Shown here: positions 46,448-56,400 of the stretch, one piece after another | Position numbering within the stretch: the stretch's first letter is position 1 | Layout of the letters: each line of letters starts with the position of its first letter | DNA from: Pyrenula massariospora | Taxonomy: Eukaryota; Ascomycota; Eurotiomycetes; Pyrenulales; Pyrenulaceae | Assembly (NCBI GenBank): GCA_021030905.1 | Contig: JAGFMI010000017.1 | Span: 992,001 to 1,056,000 of the forward strand | Reading direction: 5' to 3' | Length of the DNA stretch: 64,000 bases | Notes under the pieces: model-generated | What the model was told of the DNA's origin: nothing | What the model saw: only the letters and a program-made list of their open reading frames with translations | The model's database searches: none | Program-made: the position numbers and the translations under genes

Positions 46448-46753
46448 TCATTTCGTTTTCGTTTTCATTTTCCACGAATAGTTGGTTTCAACTTTAGTCT
46501 CGCACGTTTCGCACGTTGTTCCGGGACTGGAAGGTAGCGTCATCCGAAAATCGTGCCGATAAACCTCATCCAGAGCAAGTTCATCATAAAACCAGAATCG
46601 AGCTTCCACCTCATCTAATTTCTGCTCTAATACTGACCTTTCCGGTAAAACATTCGCTTTGCTTTTGATGAGGGGGAGGGGACAGGATGCGACTCTTCGC
46701 TTTAATTCGTATATCGGTGGTAGAAGAATCCGATGTGGCTTCAGGTGACACAT
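46448..46753 (-). CDS. Hypothetical 101-residue ORF
   Basis: The frame starts at an ATG (MCHLKPHRILLPPIYELKRR) and ends with a Lys/Thr tail (SWKMKTKTK). The middle is amphipathic and charged (RSVLEQKLDEVEARFWFYDE), and a CETCET motif lies near the end. The sequence looks protein-like but matches no family I know. There are no splice partners or promoter evidence. It may be a small orphan gene or chance in an AT-rich spacer. Confidence 0.28.
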   Translation of the reverse strand: MCHLKPHRILLPPIYELKRRVASCPLPLIKSKANVLPERSVLEQKLDEVEARFWFYDELALDEVYRHDFRMTLPSSPGTTCETCETKVETNYSWKMKTKTK

Positions 46754-47525
46754 TTTGTACTGCAATGGTCGGTTTCACTTCCTATGGTAAGTTGGAGAAG
46801 CTATGTTTAGCCGTTACCAGACCACTTCTTTTATTGTAGTCCAAAATTCAAGGCTCCCCTCTGTGTCCCTAACATTGGTATAATGATTACACCGCCGGGG
46901 TGCTTTTGCTAGTAATATAGAATGGTATATGGTGAGGCTGCTTGATAGGGGATTTGGATTAGAGTATTGGCCGGAATCATTGCGTGATAGAAGAAAGAAA
47001 GGGGATAAAAGACAATATGATCAGAGCATGGAAGGTGTAATTCTGGCGCAGATATTACCAAAGCAGTACAGACACGTATGAAGGGCTGCCTTTGCAGAAG
47101 CACCAGTGTTAAATTTCCTTCGTTTGAAATAAATATTGTAATTCAAATTCCGTCTACTTGAATTGTCCATGCGCCTGAACTTGATATTCGTATTCATCCG
47201 GAAATAACTCGCTGCCTACATCAATTCTTCCCAGACAACACCACAAAGGAACCATAGAAAGGCGACCGGTCAAGCGGCCGGCTACAACAATAGTTGGTCG
47301 TAAGGATGCGTGAAGAATCGGTGATCTCTTCCAAGGTGTCCGTCAATTCCTATGCCCTGTTCAGCTGATGCATCAGCAAGCTAACTCCACCGAAGTTCAT
47401 GCACTTATGTTCGTGATCAGTACAGAAACGAGAGAACAAAGAAGGCGCGTCTTGGCATTTTAGAAACACAAATATCTTTATGACATGAAGTGTTCGGCGG
47501 GACGGTGACGAATAAGATAGGGTAC

Positions 47526-48059
47526 TCACAAGAGGGCTAACGTCAAATCTCCGTGGATTCTTGCCTTCAACTCGATCTCAATATCGAGATTCAACTCCAA
47601 CTTCAATTTGAGACCTTCTTCTTCATCCAAACTCTTTCCTCCAGCCTTTGCGTCTGGACTCTGTCCTGTTGCTAGTGCCTGATTAGGATTGCCCTCCCTC
47701 ATGGGAATTTCGCCGCGCATGGCGCGCGCATAGGTCACAGGACCATTCATGCTCGTGGAATCGGGGCCGATGTATTCAAAAGGCTGCATGGAATTTTGCT
47801 GTTGTTGAGGCGGTTCATCTTGTTCTTGCACAGAGGGAAGATTTTGCTTCTGCGACTGTTGATTGCCGCTCTGCTGTTGTTGCTGCTGGCTGGATTGACG
47901 CTGACGCTGGTTTTGTCGGCGCCGGCGACGGGACTGAGAACGTGAGCGGGATTGATAACCCGGATCCTCTTCTGTGGTTGACATGTCAGATTCGCTGCGG
48001 ACAGGGGCGGAGGGACGCTGTTTTTCGGTAGATTGAGGTGGAGTGGCGGTTTGTGACAT
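47526..48059 (-). CDS. Low-complexity protein with alternating beta-strand tail, copy A (177 aa)
   Basis: Function is unknown. The ATG at 48059 gives MSQTATPPQSTEKQRPSAP. Residues 35-75 are an Arg/Ser/Gln block (SRSRSQSRRRRRQ, then poly-Gln), and residues 75-145 are disordered. The last 28 residues are strikingly different: LKLKLELNLDIEIELKARIH then GDLTLALL. Hydrophobic residues alternate almost strictly with charged ones over about 18 positions, which predicts an amphipathic beta-strand. The same tail ends the divergent gene at 49235-49996, and the two N-termini also resemble each other (TATPP versus TATPD, then Gln/Ser). The two are therefore probably a tandem-inverted duplicate pair. There is no signal peptide or membrane helix. 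Poly-Gln plus a beta tail suggests a self-assembling or condensate-forming protein, which is inference only. Confidence 0.8.
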   Translation of the reverse strand: MSQTATPPQSTEKQRPSAPVRSESDMSTTEEDPGYQSRSRSQSRRRRRQNQRQRQSSQQQQQQSGNQQSQKQNLPSVQEQDEPPQQQQNSMQPFEYIGPDSTSMNGPVTYARAMRGEIPMREGNPNQALATGQSPDAKAGGKSLDEEEGLKLKLELNLDIEIELKARIHGDLTLALL

Positions 48060-49234
48060 AGCCAGACGGCGAGATAAATGGGTTGTCCAGCAGGAAGCGC
48101 AAAAGGTCTGTGGAAGGGAAAGTTGGGAGTGAGATGCTGAGAGTCGTAGGATTGGATATGAGTAGGTTTGGGAAACAGGTGAGATGCGCGATTTGGATCA
48201 GATGTAATCGCTCGTCATTGAGGTAGAATGCTGGCAGCTGTAGAAGGCTTGGGATTTTGGGACGAAGTACTTGAAAATCAATAACATGAGCACCGGCTGC
48301 AAATCCGGATGGTTAGAACCAGGTCAGTGGTGTAAGGTACCTACATCATCCGCCATGGGCCTGAAGACTTGCGGCTAGATCGCTTTTCCAGACAGGATTT
48401 GGCCCCTGCTATGGAAATAAAAGCGGCGTCGAAAGCGGAGCCTTGGTGTGGCGCTCGTGTTTCGTAGCGTGCAAGAGGATGTGGCTGGCACTGGAGTTGA
48501 GGACCGGATTGTTGCAAAAATGCTCTTGGATCGAGATCCCAGATGGCCGCATGTGAAGCTGCTTTTGGTTGGACTTTGGTTGGCATGGTCAACGACCTTG
48601 GCGCTTTCACATCGAGTCAAATAAGGGAGCGATGTTCCACCTGAGAAACTTTCTCCAATGGACTCAGCGGCCTAAGGCGTGCTGCACGTAGTACCTTTGG
48701 TGTTGATTCTACTCGCTTCTGCGCCGCGACTCCTCTGCCTGCCTGCTTTTGTTAAACAAGACGGGGACTAGGATTCCTCCTGCAATGGCCATCGACAAGT
48801 AGTATTTGATCTCGGCTGCACAGCGTTTCACGTTACCTGCCAGGACGGAGTGGAAGTGCGGTAAGGCCGTCTCAAACATCCTGACATCCGAAAGACGCCA
48901 ACATGCACAGCTCCACCATCTGTGGCGTTTCCGCGACTCGACCCTCTAAGCGGCGACATATTCGACGTCATTGTGCCAGGACTGCGTTAGACTTCTCCTC
49001 AACGTCGTCCCGAAGAAGTGGAAGGCTACGAAGATCATGTCTCGCCTATCCTCAGCCGGGTGACGTAAAGTATCACCCTGACAGCATCTTCCAAGATTTC
49101 TGCCAGCCTCCCAGCGCCTTACGTGTTGTATCGGTGCCCTCGAAGGGTCTTTCATCATCGTCTGCAACTCTACTCCTCCTTCTACATAATCAGCACGCAT
49201 CTAGCGATCCGCCCCTAACACTTTCTCCCCTATT
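48060..49234. promoter_or_regulatory. Divergent intergenic region between the two beta-tail paralogues
   Basis: This is 1.2 kb between the start codons of the two divergent paralogues. Frames at 48341-48620 (minus) and 48903-49234 (plus) lack family features. The last 120 bases before 49235 are CT-rich, as expected for a fungal core promoter. Shared regulation is plausible but not shown. Confidence 0.45.
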
Positions 49235-49996
49235 ATGGCCGACACTGCAACTCCGGATCAGACCCAGCAGACATCTGAATCCCAGTTCTCCGGCGGTATC
49301 AACGGCGCCGGCTCCGCTTCCGCTGCAGGAGGTCTCAACGCCAACGCCTCGGCTTCCAAGAAGCAAACCCAAAGCAAAAGCAAGCCTCCCAAACTCGGCA
49401 AAAAAGGCGAGCCTTCTACCCCGCAGAAACAGATCGACAACGAACAACCACAGCAGCAACAGCAGCAGGAAGACGCCGACGGCGAAATGGACCAAGATCC
49501 TTCCCCACAGCCGCAGAAGGCGCGTAGCCAGTCGCGCCGGCAATCGCGTGGTCGAGGAAGAAGTCGCGCGCAGGATAGCGACACAGAGAGTATCGCGAGG
49601 AGTGACATGGAGACGCAGCCGCAGGGAGGTAGGCGGAACCGCAACCGGAATCGGGGAAAGGGGCAGCAGCAACAGCAGCAGAATGGACAAAATGGCAACG
49701 TCCTTGGAGGTGGCGGTCCCTTGGGGGCTGTCGATGAGGTTGGTGAGACTGTCGGCGGCGCTGTAGATGGAGCGGGAGATTTGGTACAGAACACCGCCGG
49801 CGGCGCCGTGGACAAAGTTGGGGACACGGCCGGCAAGGCCGTCGGTGGGCTGCTGGGAGGAAAGAAGGGGGAGGGAGAAGGCGATGAAGGGGAGAAAAAT
49901 GAGCAGCTCAGGTTGAGGTTGGACTTGAATTTGGATATTGAGATTCAGCTAAAGGCTAAGATCCATGGAGATCTTACGCTTGGACTATTGAATTAG
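49235..49996 (+). CDS. Low-complexity protein with alternating beta-strand tail, copy B (253 aa)
   Basis: Function is unknown. The ATG at 49235 gives MADTATPDQTQQTSESQ. Order of segments: Ser/Ala/Gly- and Lys-rich disorder to about 75; a poly-Gln run; an Arg/Ser block (RSQSRRQSRGRGRSR); a second Arg/Asn/Gly and Gln block; then about 60 residues of imperfect repeats near 11 residues long (GAVDEVGETVG, GAVDGAGDLVQ, GAVDKVGDTAG), which predict an amphipathic helix. The tail is LRLRLDLNLDIEIQLKAKIH then GDLTLGLLN, nearly identical to copy A. The tail is also similar at DNA level, but third positions differ, so the duplication is not recent. Copy A lacks the 11-residue repeats. There is no signal peptide. 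The repeats could bind a membrane and the tail could self-associate; both are inferences. Confidence 0.82.
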   Translation: MADTATPDQTQQTSESQFSGGINGAGSASAAGGLNANASASKKQTQSKSKPPKLGKKGEPSTPQKQIDNEQPQQQQQQEDADGEMDQDPSPQPQKARSQSRRQSRGRGRSRAQDSDTESIARSDMETQPQGGRRNRNRNRGKGQQQQQQNGQNGNVLGGGGPLGAVDEVGETVGGAVDGAGDLVQNTAGGAVDKVGDTAGKAVGGLLGGKKGEGEGDEGEKNEQLRLRLDLNLDIEIQLKAKIHGDLTLGLLN

Positions 49997-50482
49997 ACGT
50001 ATGCTTTCCCGGTTGGATTACATTTGGTAGTGATAGGAGTCAGGATTTGCTTGACTTGGGTATCTATATGGTTCGGCTACCAGGGTGCCATTTACCAAGA
50101 CTAGATAATGTTAGGTAGGCTATTGGCGTCTTTGCGCATGTCACACCTTGTTTAGAAAACCATCGCTAGCATCGGAAGCATGTGCATGCTATATATCCAT
50201 TTATCAAGGCCTGTTTGACTATGTGAATCGCTCAAACGCTCCATTGAAGACCGAAACCTCGCACCAAATTTTACACTTACAACATAGGTTGGTGACCACA
50301 GAAGAAGTATGGTCAAAGAGGAACTCCAAGCACCGGTTTTCCTAGGGACATGCATGATCTGTTTCCTGGGCGCAAAGAAGTCGTTGATTCCACCCGTCTC
50401 CAACAAGGTGTTTCACCCTTATTGCTAAAGGTTGAGTGCTGTCCGTAGACAAGCGCAGCATTGGTTTTGCACACTTGCTTCA
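49997..50482. other. Convergent intergenic region
   Basis: This is 486 bases between the convergent copy B gene and the DOCK gene. No exon, RNA gene or repeat is seen. Confidence 0.5.
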
Positions 50483-53400
50483 TCACTCTTCAACGACGCC
50501 TTCTACTCTCACATTCCATCCACTCCTCTTCTTTCCCAGTCCCAGTAAACTAAATCTCTTTTTCACGCCTTTTCCTCCGTTGTTGCTCCCAGCAGTGTCT
50601 GGCCGTCCCAAATCAGTCACTGTTCCTGTGAACAGGCTCCCAGCTTGACTGGGCGTTTTCGCTCCGGGGCCATCTCGAGAAACAGCTCTGAGAGTTCCTC
50701 CTGGTCCACTTGTCACCACGCTTCCATGATCAAGGCTTTGCTTGCTCTTCAGCACGCCAAATTCATCGTCTGTCTGAGTCTGAATGCTACCGGCGGGAGC
50801 ACGCTTCCTGCTCCGGGAGTGGCTGGCTGAACGCGAAAGGTCTGAATGAGAATGGTGGGTCGCTCGAGATACGGTACGCGCACGATCTTGGTCGTGGTGC
50901 ACGTTGGAAGATTTAGGGGTCGTCGGCTCAGGAATTTCTGCGATAAAGTCGCCATTGGTGGAGCCATTTGGGACAAGGGCATTCTTATTAAGATTAGTGC
51001 TCTTGCGTTCGGGGAGAATATTGGCAGTAGCACCGCGAAGAAAGTTGTTGAGGCTGAGGCGGCTAGATTTGTTTGATGTGGCGACGTTAGGTGTAGTAGG
51101 GAAGCCATTTGGTCGGGAAGCATTGTCAATACTTATCTTAGGGTTCAAGTTAGGGGCGAGGATGTCATGGATGGGATGAGGGGGGCTGGCGTGATCAGGC
51201 ATGTTGTCTATGCTAGCTGTGGTCGGCTCGGGAGCTAGAACATCGGGGTAAATGCGTTCAAGACGGGAAAGAAGATCGTTGCGGGTAGCTTGTAGTGATG
51301 GGCGAGTATAAGAGTCCAAGCATCTTTTGATTGTGTATGCATGGTCAGAGAGGGCGACCTCGAGAGCGGTTTGAAGGGGATCAAGGGCAGCTTGAAGCAC
51401 AATTTCCCTATCGTCATGATCGGCGTCCCCGTTGACCTGAGATGGCTCTTCGTCCCTGGTGAAAAACTGACGATAGTGGGCAACGCAGGTGCCTGCCTGG
51501 TTCTCGAGGTCGAGAAGTTGGCTCAGCATGTCAGTGAGTGCAGCATTGTTTGCATCATCTCCAGCAAGTACGCGCTTCTCCTGTATGAGGAGATCGGAGG
51601 TTTTGCGCCATGTCCGCTCAATCGCAGTTTGAAGAGGAGTCAATCGGACTTCTTCGACTGCCGAAATTTCGCTACGCCTGAGAACAGTAGGGAAGCTCTC
51701 TGATGTCTCGAAGATTGTCTTCTCTACCCACTGATCCATAACATTGGTCCCCGCAGCGTGACGTTTTGAGGTGATGGAAAATTGTCGCGGATTTGAAATA
51801 AGCATATGATTTTGGAGTGAACGTGGTACTCTCGGTCTGCGATAGATTGGATGCTCTAGCGGCCTGTGAGGGCTGACGCTTGAAATGAGTAGATATTGAC
51901 CTTCCATACTTTCCATTCCTTCAGACTGAATCACCTGAGCACCGGGATGTAGCTTAAGCATTCGGTCGGAAAAGGTCGCCATCCGATCCGTAGGACCTGC
52001 TTCGAAAATGAAATGCCTGTCTCTGAGCGCTGCTGGAAAGCCAAGGCCTTGGTAGGTGACGTGGAAATATCTAGGAAGCTGACCTTCGTCATGAACGATA
52101 GTTTCTGTGATCTTACCCATTGCCTTGAGAGTTCGCGATAACTTGTTATAGTCAAAGACAGTATTCTCATAGTGATGCGCAAGCTCTCGGTAAGCTGCTA
52201 GGGCTGGAGACCAAGCTTTGCCATCCTCAAAATGCCGTATCATTTTGAAGTATAGGGCCTCTTTGCGGTCAAATGAAGACTGCTCTGGGAAGCTAAAAGA
52301 TTCGATAGCTGGGAGCATTTTGCGAGCATCCCAGTCATAGAGATCAGCGTGAAATTGAAGAGCCAGGCCGGCCTCGGTAGGATGTGATTTTTCTTGCATC
52401 TCGGCCATCTCGTGAGCATAGCGGATATAGATTTCGGCCTTGTTCATGCCCTTCATAAAGTCTAGGAGGCGGAGGGTGTGAATGTTTTCGGTCATCGAAC
52501 CGTCATGAGCTGCAACGAGAAGGTCCATGAGTTCGTTGACGACGGCAATGAGATCTTTAAGAGCCGACCATAGTGGATCGTCCGGGACCATGGCGATTGG
52601 CTCAAAAAGGTCAAGTAGCTCGCCAATGAACAACTTTTGAGTAATGCTCTCGTTAAGAGCTTGCGTTTTGAACACCTTGTCCAGACTAACAACCATTTCT
52701 GCTTCAATAATTGCGAGGTCTTCACTCAGTTCCCATTCGCCAATGATCATAGTTTGTAGGATTCCCACAGCAGTTTGACGTAGACCTTCATGGACACTGA
52801 GGCAGAGTTCGACGACAGGGCCGACGAGATGTGGGACATATTGAACCTGATATCCTCCCATTCTCTCAATCCCGTATCTCTTATTGTCTTCTTCATTTTC
52901 CCAGCCAATGGCATCCCACGTGCGCCTCATGAGACGCGCTCCACTATCACGGACATCACCTGCGATCTTCCATACTGCTCGACGTCGTTGTTCTGGGAAA
53001 GTCTCCAAAGCTAGCGAGCTGCTGGATACAAGCAAGAGAAGCGTCTCGAAAAAAGCCTTCCATAGTTCCATATCAAATTGCTCAGCGAGGTCTGGTGGAG
53101 GCAAGTATGATCTTGTCAGGATGGTGCATAGATATTCAAGGCCTTGCATGGCTGACACGTGGTGGTAGATATGAAGGCTAAGCCAATTCTTAGGATACGC
53201 TTTGCAATTCAGCACAGATTTCTGCACATTTAAAAATGCATTGACATAATCCGTAAGGGTCGAGTCGGACAAGGGGAAGTTTGGCGGTGGCGGCAATTTG
53301 CAAATGGCGCCAATCAAGGCCGACAGCTCTAGGAGAGCTTCGTCAAATATTTGCCTGGTTGCCGCAGGACGAGAGGGAAATGGAAGGGTCGCAGGGAACA

Positions 53401-56400
53401 AGAGTGATAAGGATTCCTTTTCCAAGACCCCTTGAGAGACAAGCATACTGTACGACTCAACTATCTTTGGGAGGAAATCGAATAGAGATGTACTCTGAAA
53501 TTTGCATAGCTCTGAGACGACCGATGCAGACAGTCGGATCTGCTGACGCCATTGATCTGTAACTTCTCCAGTTTGTCCCCAATGAGGAGTGAGCCACGCG
53601 CAGCAGTTGGCAATTAGTTGTGTTTGATTGAGATTGTCGGCCCAAAATTCAAGCTCTGCGTAGTGACGGAGGAGCATGAGCTTGTAAAGGATTAGCCTAC
53701 CCTTGACCTCCGCGCAGGAGTCCATGAATGTGAATGCTATTTTAACAACCTCATCAATTGTGAAGGTAGTGGTAAGTTCGGGAAGCCAAGTGTGGAAGTG
53801 TTGGACCAGCAAGGTTTTACTGCCAATAAGGAGAGGAGAGTCATCGCGCATGAGAAGTTGAAAGGCATGTAAGATCGAGTGCATATCCTGCTTGAAGTTT
53901 GACTTGGTGATACCGATCTCTGCCTCTTTTGACTTCTGCTGGCCACGTGCATTTAGAATGAACTTTAAAATGTGTCTGCCAACCTTGAAGGTAGCACGTA
54001 GCTTCCGAGAGGAGTCGGGATCAGCAGCGTTCTGGAGTAGACGACCGTAGCTTCGCAACAGACAGGGCGTAGCAAAGGGATATTGAAAATGATTCTCAGC
54101 ATAGCCATCCACAATCGGAGCGAGATTGAAGCGCCGATCATGTACGATCCCTAATACTGTGACTAGATCGTTAAAAATGACGTCCTCATAATCAGATTCG
54201 CCGGCCTTGTTTACTAGGATCGCGAAGAGTGCATCAAAGACATCTCGCAGCTGCTTCACGATTTCAATCTCTGGGATGAAAACAACCTGTCGCAGTATAT
54301 CCATGAGCTGATTAGGAGGTTGATTCTTCCAATTGATTAGCCCAAGGATTGTCTGGTCGTGAGAGTACTCCGTGCTGCAAAGGTAAGTCTCTAGGATCAA
54401 CTTTGCCATCGGAGCTGTTACATCATGTTCCTGAGAAATTGGGCGCTTCTGTGATGCTTTCCAAGGTAACGAGAGATATGCACCTTTGCCGTTCACTGTT
54501 CCTGACGTCGTTTTGTCGTAGGCATGTAAGGCTAAAGAATGGTGACCGTCGTGGATGAAAGCCTGTTGATCCCACAAAGGCATCCAACAGAGAGCGAAAG
54601 GAAAATCAGGGTAGTCGGCGACGCTCATGACGAGGTGGGAACCTGGTACCTGATGAGGCGGGATATTCAGACAAATTGTTTGGTCCCATTGACAGCCATT
54701 CTCCGTAACATAAGTCCGCCAAGCAGTAAGCCCGGTACTATTTGAAGATGGGTAGATACAATGTTCTATTCTCTTCCCAGAGAAGTCCCTAATCTCTATG
54801 GTGACCTGGAGATTGAGTAAGGATGAGGGCGAATTCACTTGCAAAAATCCATGCTCCGGGTGCGAAAGTGTAGCGTCAGGTGGTAGGCTAACCTCAGAGA
54901 GAGTAATGTAGATGTCTGATCGAACGCCGGACGGAGCCTTCGAGAACCCAATTTTCTTACTCTGACATATATTGTGCATGAGTGTAGGATTTTGACGAAT
55001 TAGTGTCTCTGCATGCGGCGCGAGGAATGGATAAAGGTGTAGCAAGATTGAAGAGGTATGCTGACAGGGTATATATTTCCCTGTTGCGCTATAGAGGATG
55101 GATGCGATGGCGGGATCAAAAGCTTCGGTATGCTCTTTTTCCTCGTCATTGGTGTCAGCAGTAGACCACATGGTAACTACGTGGTCGCCTTCGCGAGATT
55201 GCCGAAAAATGGGACTCAGATCCAGAACACCAACGGCATCCAGTCTGATGCCAGATCCTTTCCGAGAAGATGCTTTTGGCGGCTCATTAGTAGTGCTTGG
55301 TGAAGTGACCTTTGATGTCGGTGCAGATCTTGTGTCGAGTGAAGGTTTAAGGTTGTCTGCACTTGGTGCACTCTTTGATCGACCACCAAACATCAAGCTT
55401 CCTCGTCCTCGACGTAAACTTCCAGTTCCAGCGGTATTTAGGAGACCAGAAATCTTAGCAGGAACAGGCTCATCTCGAGATCCTGTTGGGCGGGCCTTTG
55501 ATGGCAAGTATTGTTTGAGCGGCTGAGCGCTGTGCAAACGAATTACGAGATACGGTTTGTTGCTTGCTTGGGCGTCCTTCTCGACAACATCGCTGGAGCT
55601 CAACTCAGTGAATAATGTGCGTAGTCTGCCGTTCTTCAGAGACTCTTGAAATTTCTCTGGGGACGTAATGTCAATTGCAAAGTTCTCTGTCAGCGGAGAG
55701 AAAATGTCGTCTTCGGATTTGAGACAGATCGCGATAGAGAGACTTAAAGGTTTGGGCCCTGATGCCTTGACAGCCTTTGCTTCGAGTAAAAGATGATGTA
55801 GTGCGTTGACCTCTGGTGGAGACACCGGTTTGGCATTTAAGACGCTCATTGTCGTCTGCAGAACTGTCACGTCGATGGCCGAATCTTCCGCCGTCAGCAA
55901 TTGACCCCGGTCCTGGGGGCTCCGCACGATCATGTCGCCCTTGAGCATCTTGTTTCCCTTGACTAGATTCCAAACCGCCTGTTCGCGTATGGCTGCTCGT
56001 TCCTGGGCAGTCAAGACATTTTGAAGGAGCTGTCTTCGAGCCAAGTCCAATTGCGCCATGATCTTAGACAACCTCTCCAGGGTCTTGTACTGACGAGCAA
56101 GGAGGAGCTCATGAAGATTTGTTGAATGCCACTCGCGGAGACAGGAGGCAATTTCGTCAACTAGAGGCTCGGAGGAAGAAGTAGGAGTTTCATCCCCAAT
56201 TTTAAGCATCGGTACTGGTGCGGGAGGCTTGAAAGGGAGTGAGCTGTGCGTTCCAAGAGGGGTGTGAGGAGCGGAGGTTAGAGGTGTCAGCTGAGAAACT
56301 CTTCGTGATGATCTTCTCTGAGCCTTTTGTACATTGGAGAAGCCGTTGACTGTCACCATGCCATTGGCATCTAAGGAGCTGGGGTCCTCTGTTGACCTGT

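Larger units (their letters stand above)
45554..47525. other. AT-richer intergenic region (2 kb)
   Basis: No confident gene lies here. Contents noted separately are a perfect 11-bp inverted repeat (45910-45953) and a 101-codon minus-strand ORF (46448-46753). The region looks AT-richer than its neighbours. No tRNA-like or transposase-like sequence is seen. Confidence 0.45.

Noticed and set aside
48903-49766. Long plus-strand frame of 287 codons
   Set aside because: It overlaps copy B in another frame; its Arg/Ser-rich translation is the shadow of the Gln/Arg/Ser codons of the real gene.
49190-49836. Long Cys/Leu- and Pro-rich minus-strand frames
   Set aside because: They are antisense shadows of the Gln- and Gly-rich codons of copy B (CTG and GCC runs read as Leu and Cys).
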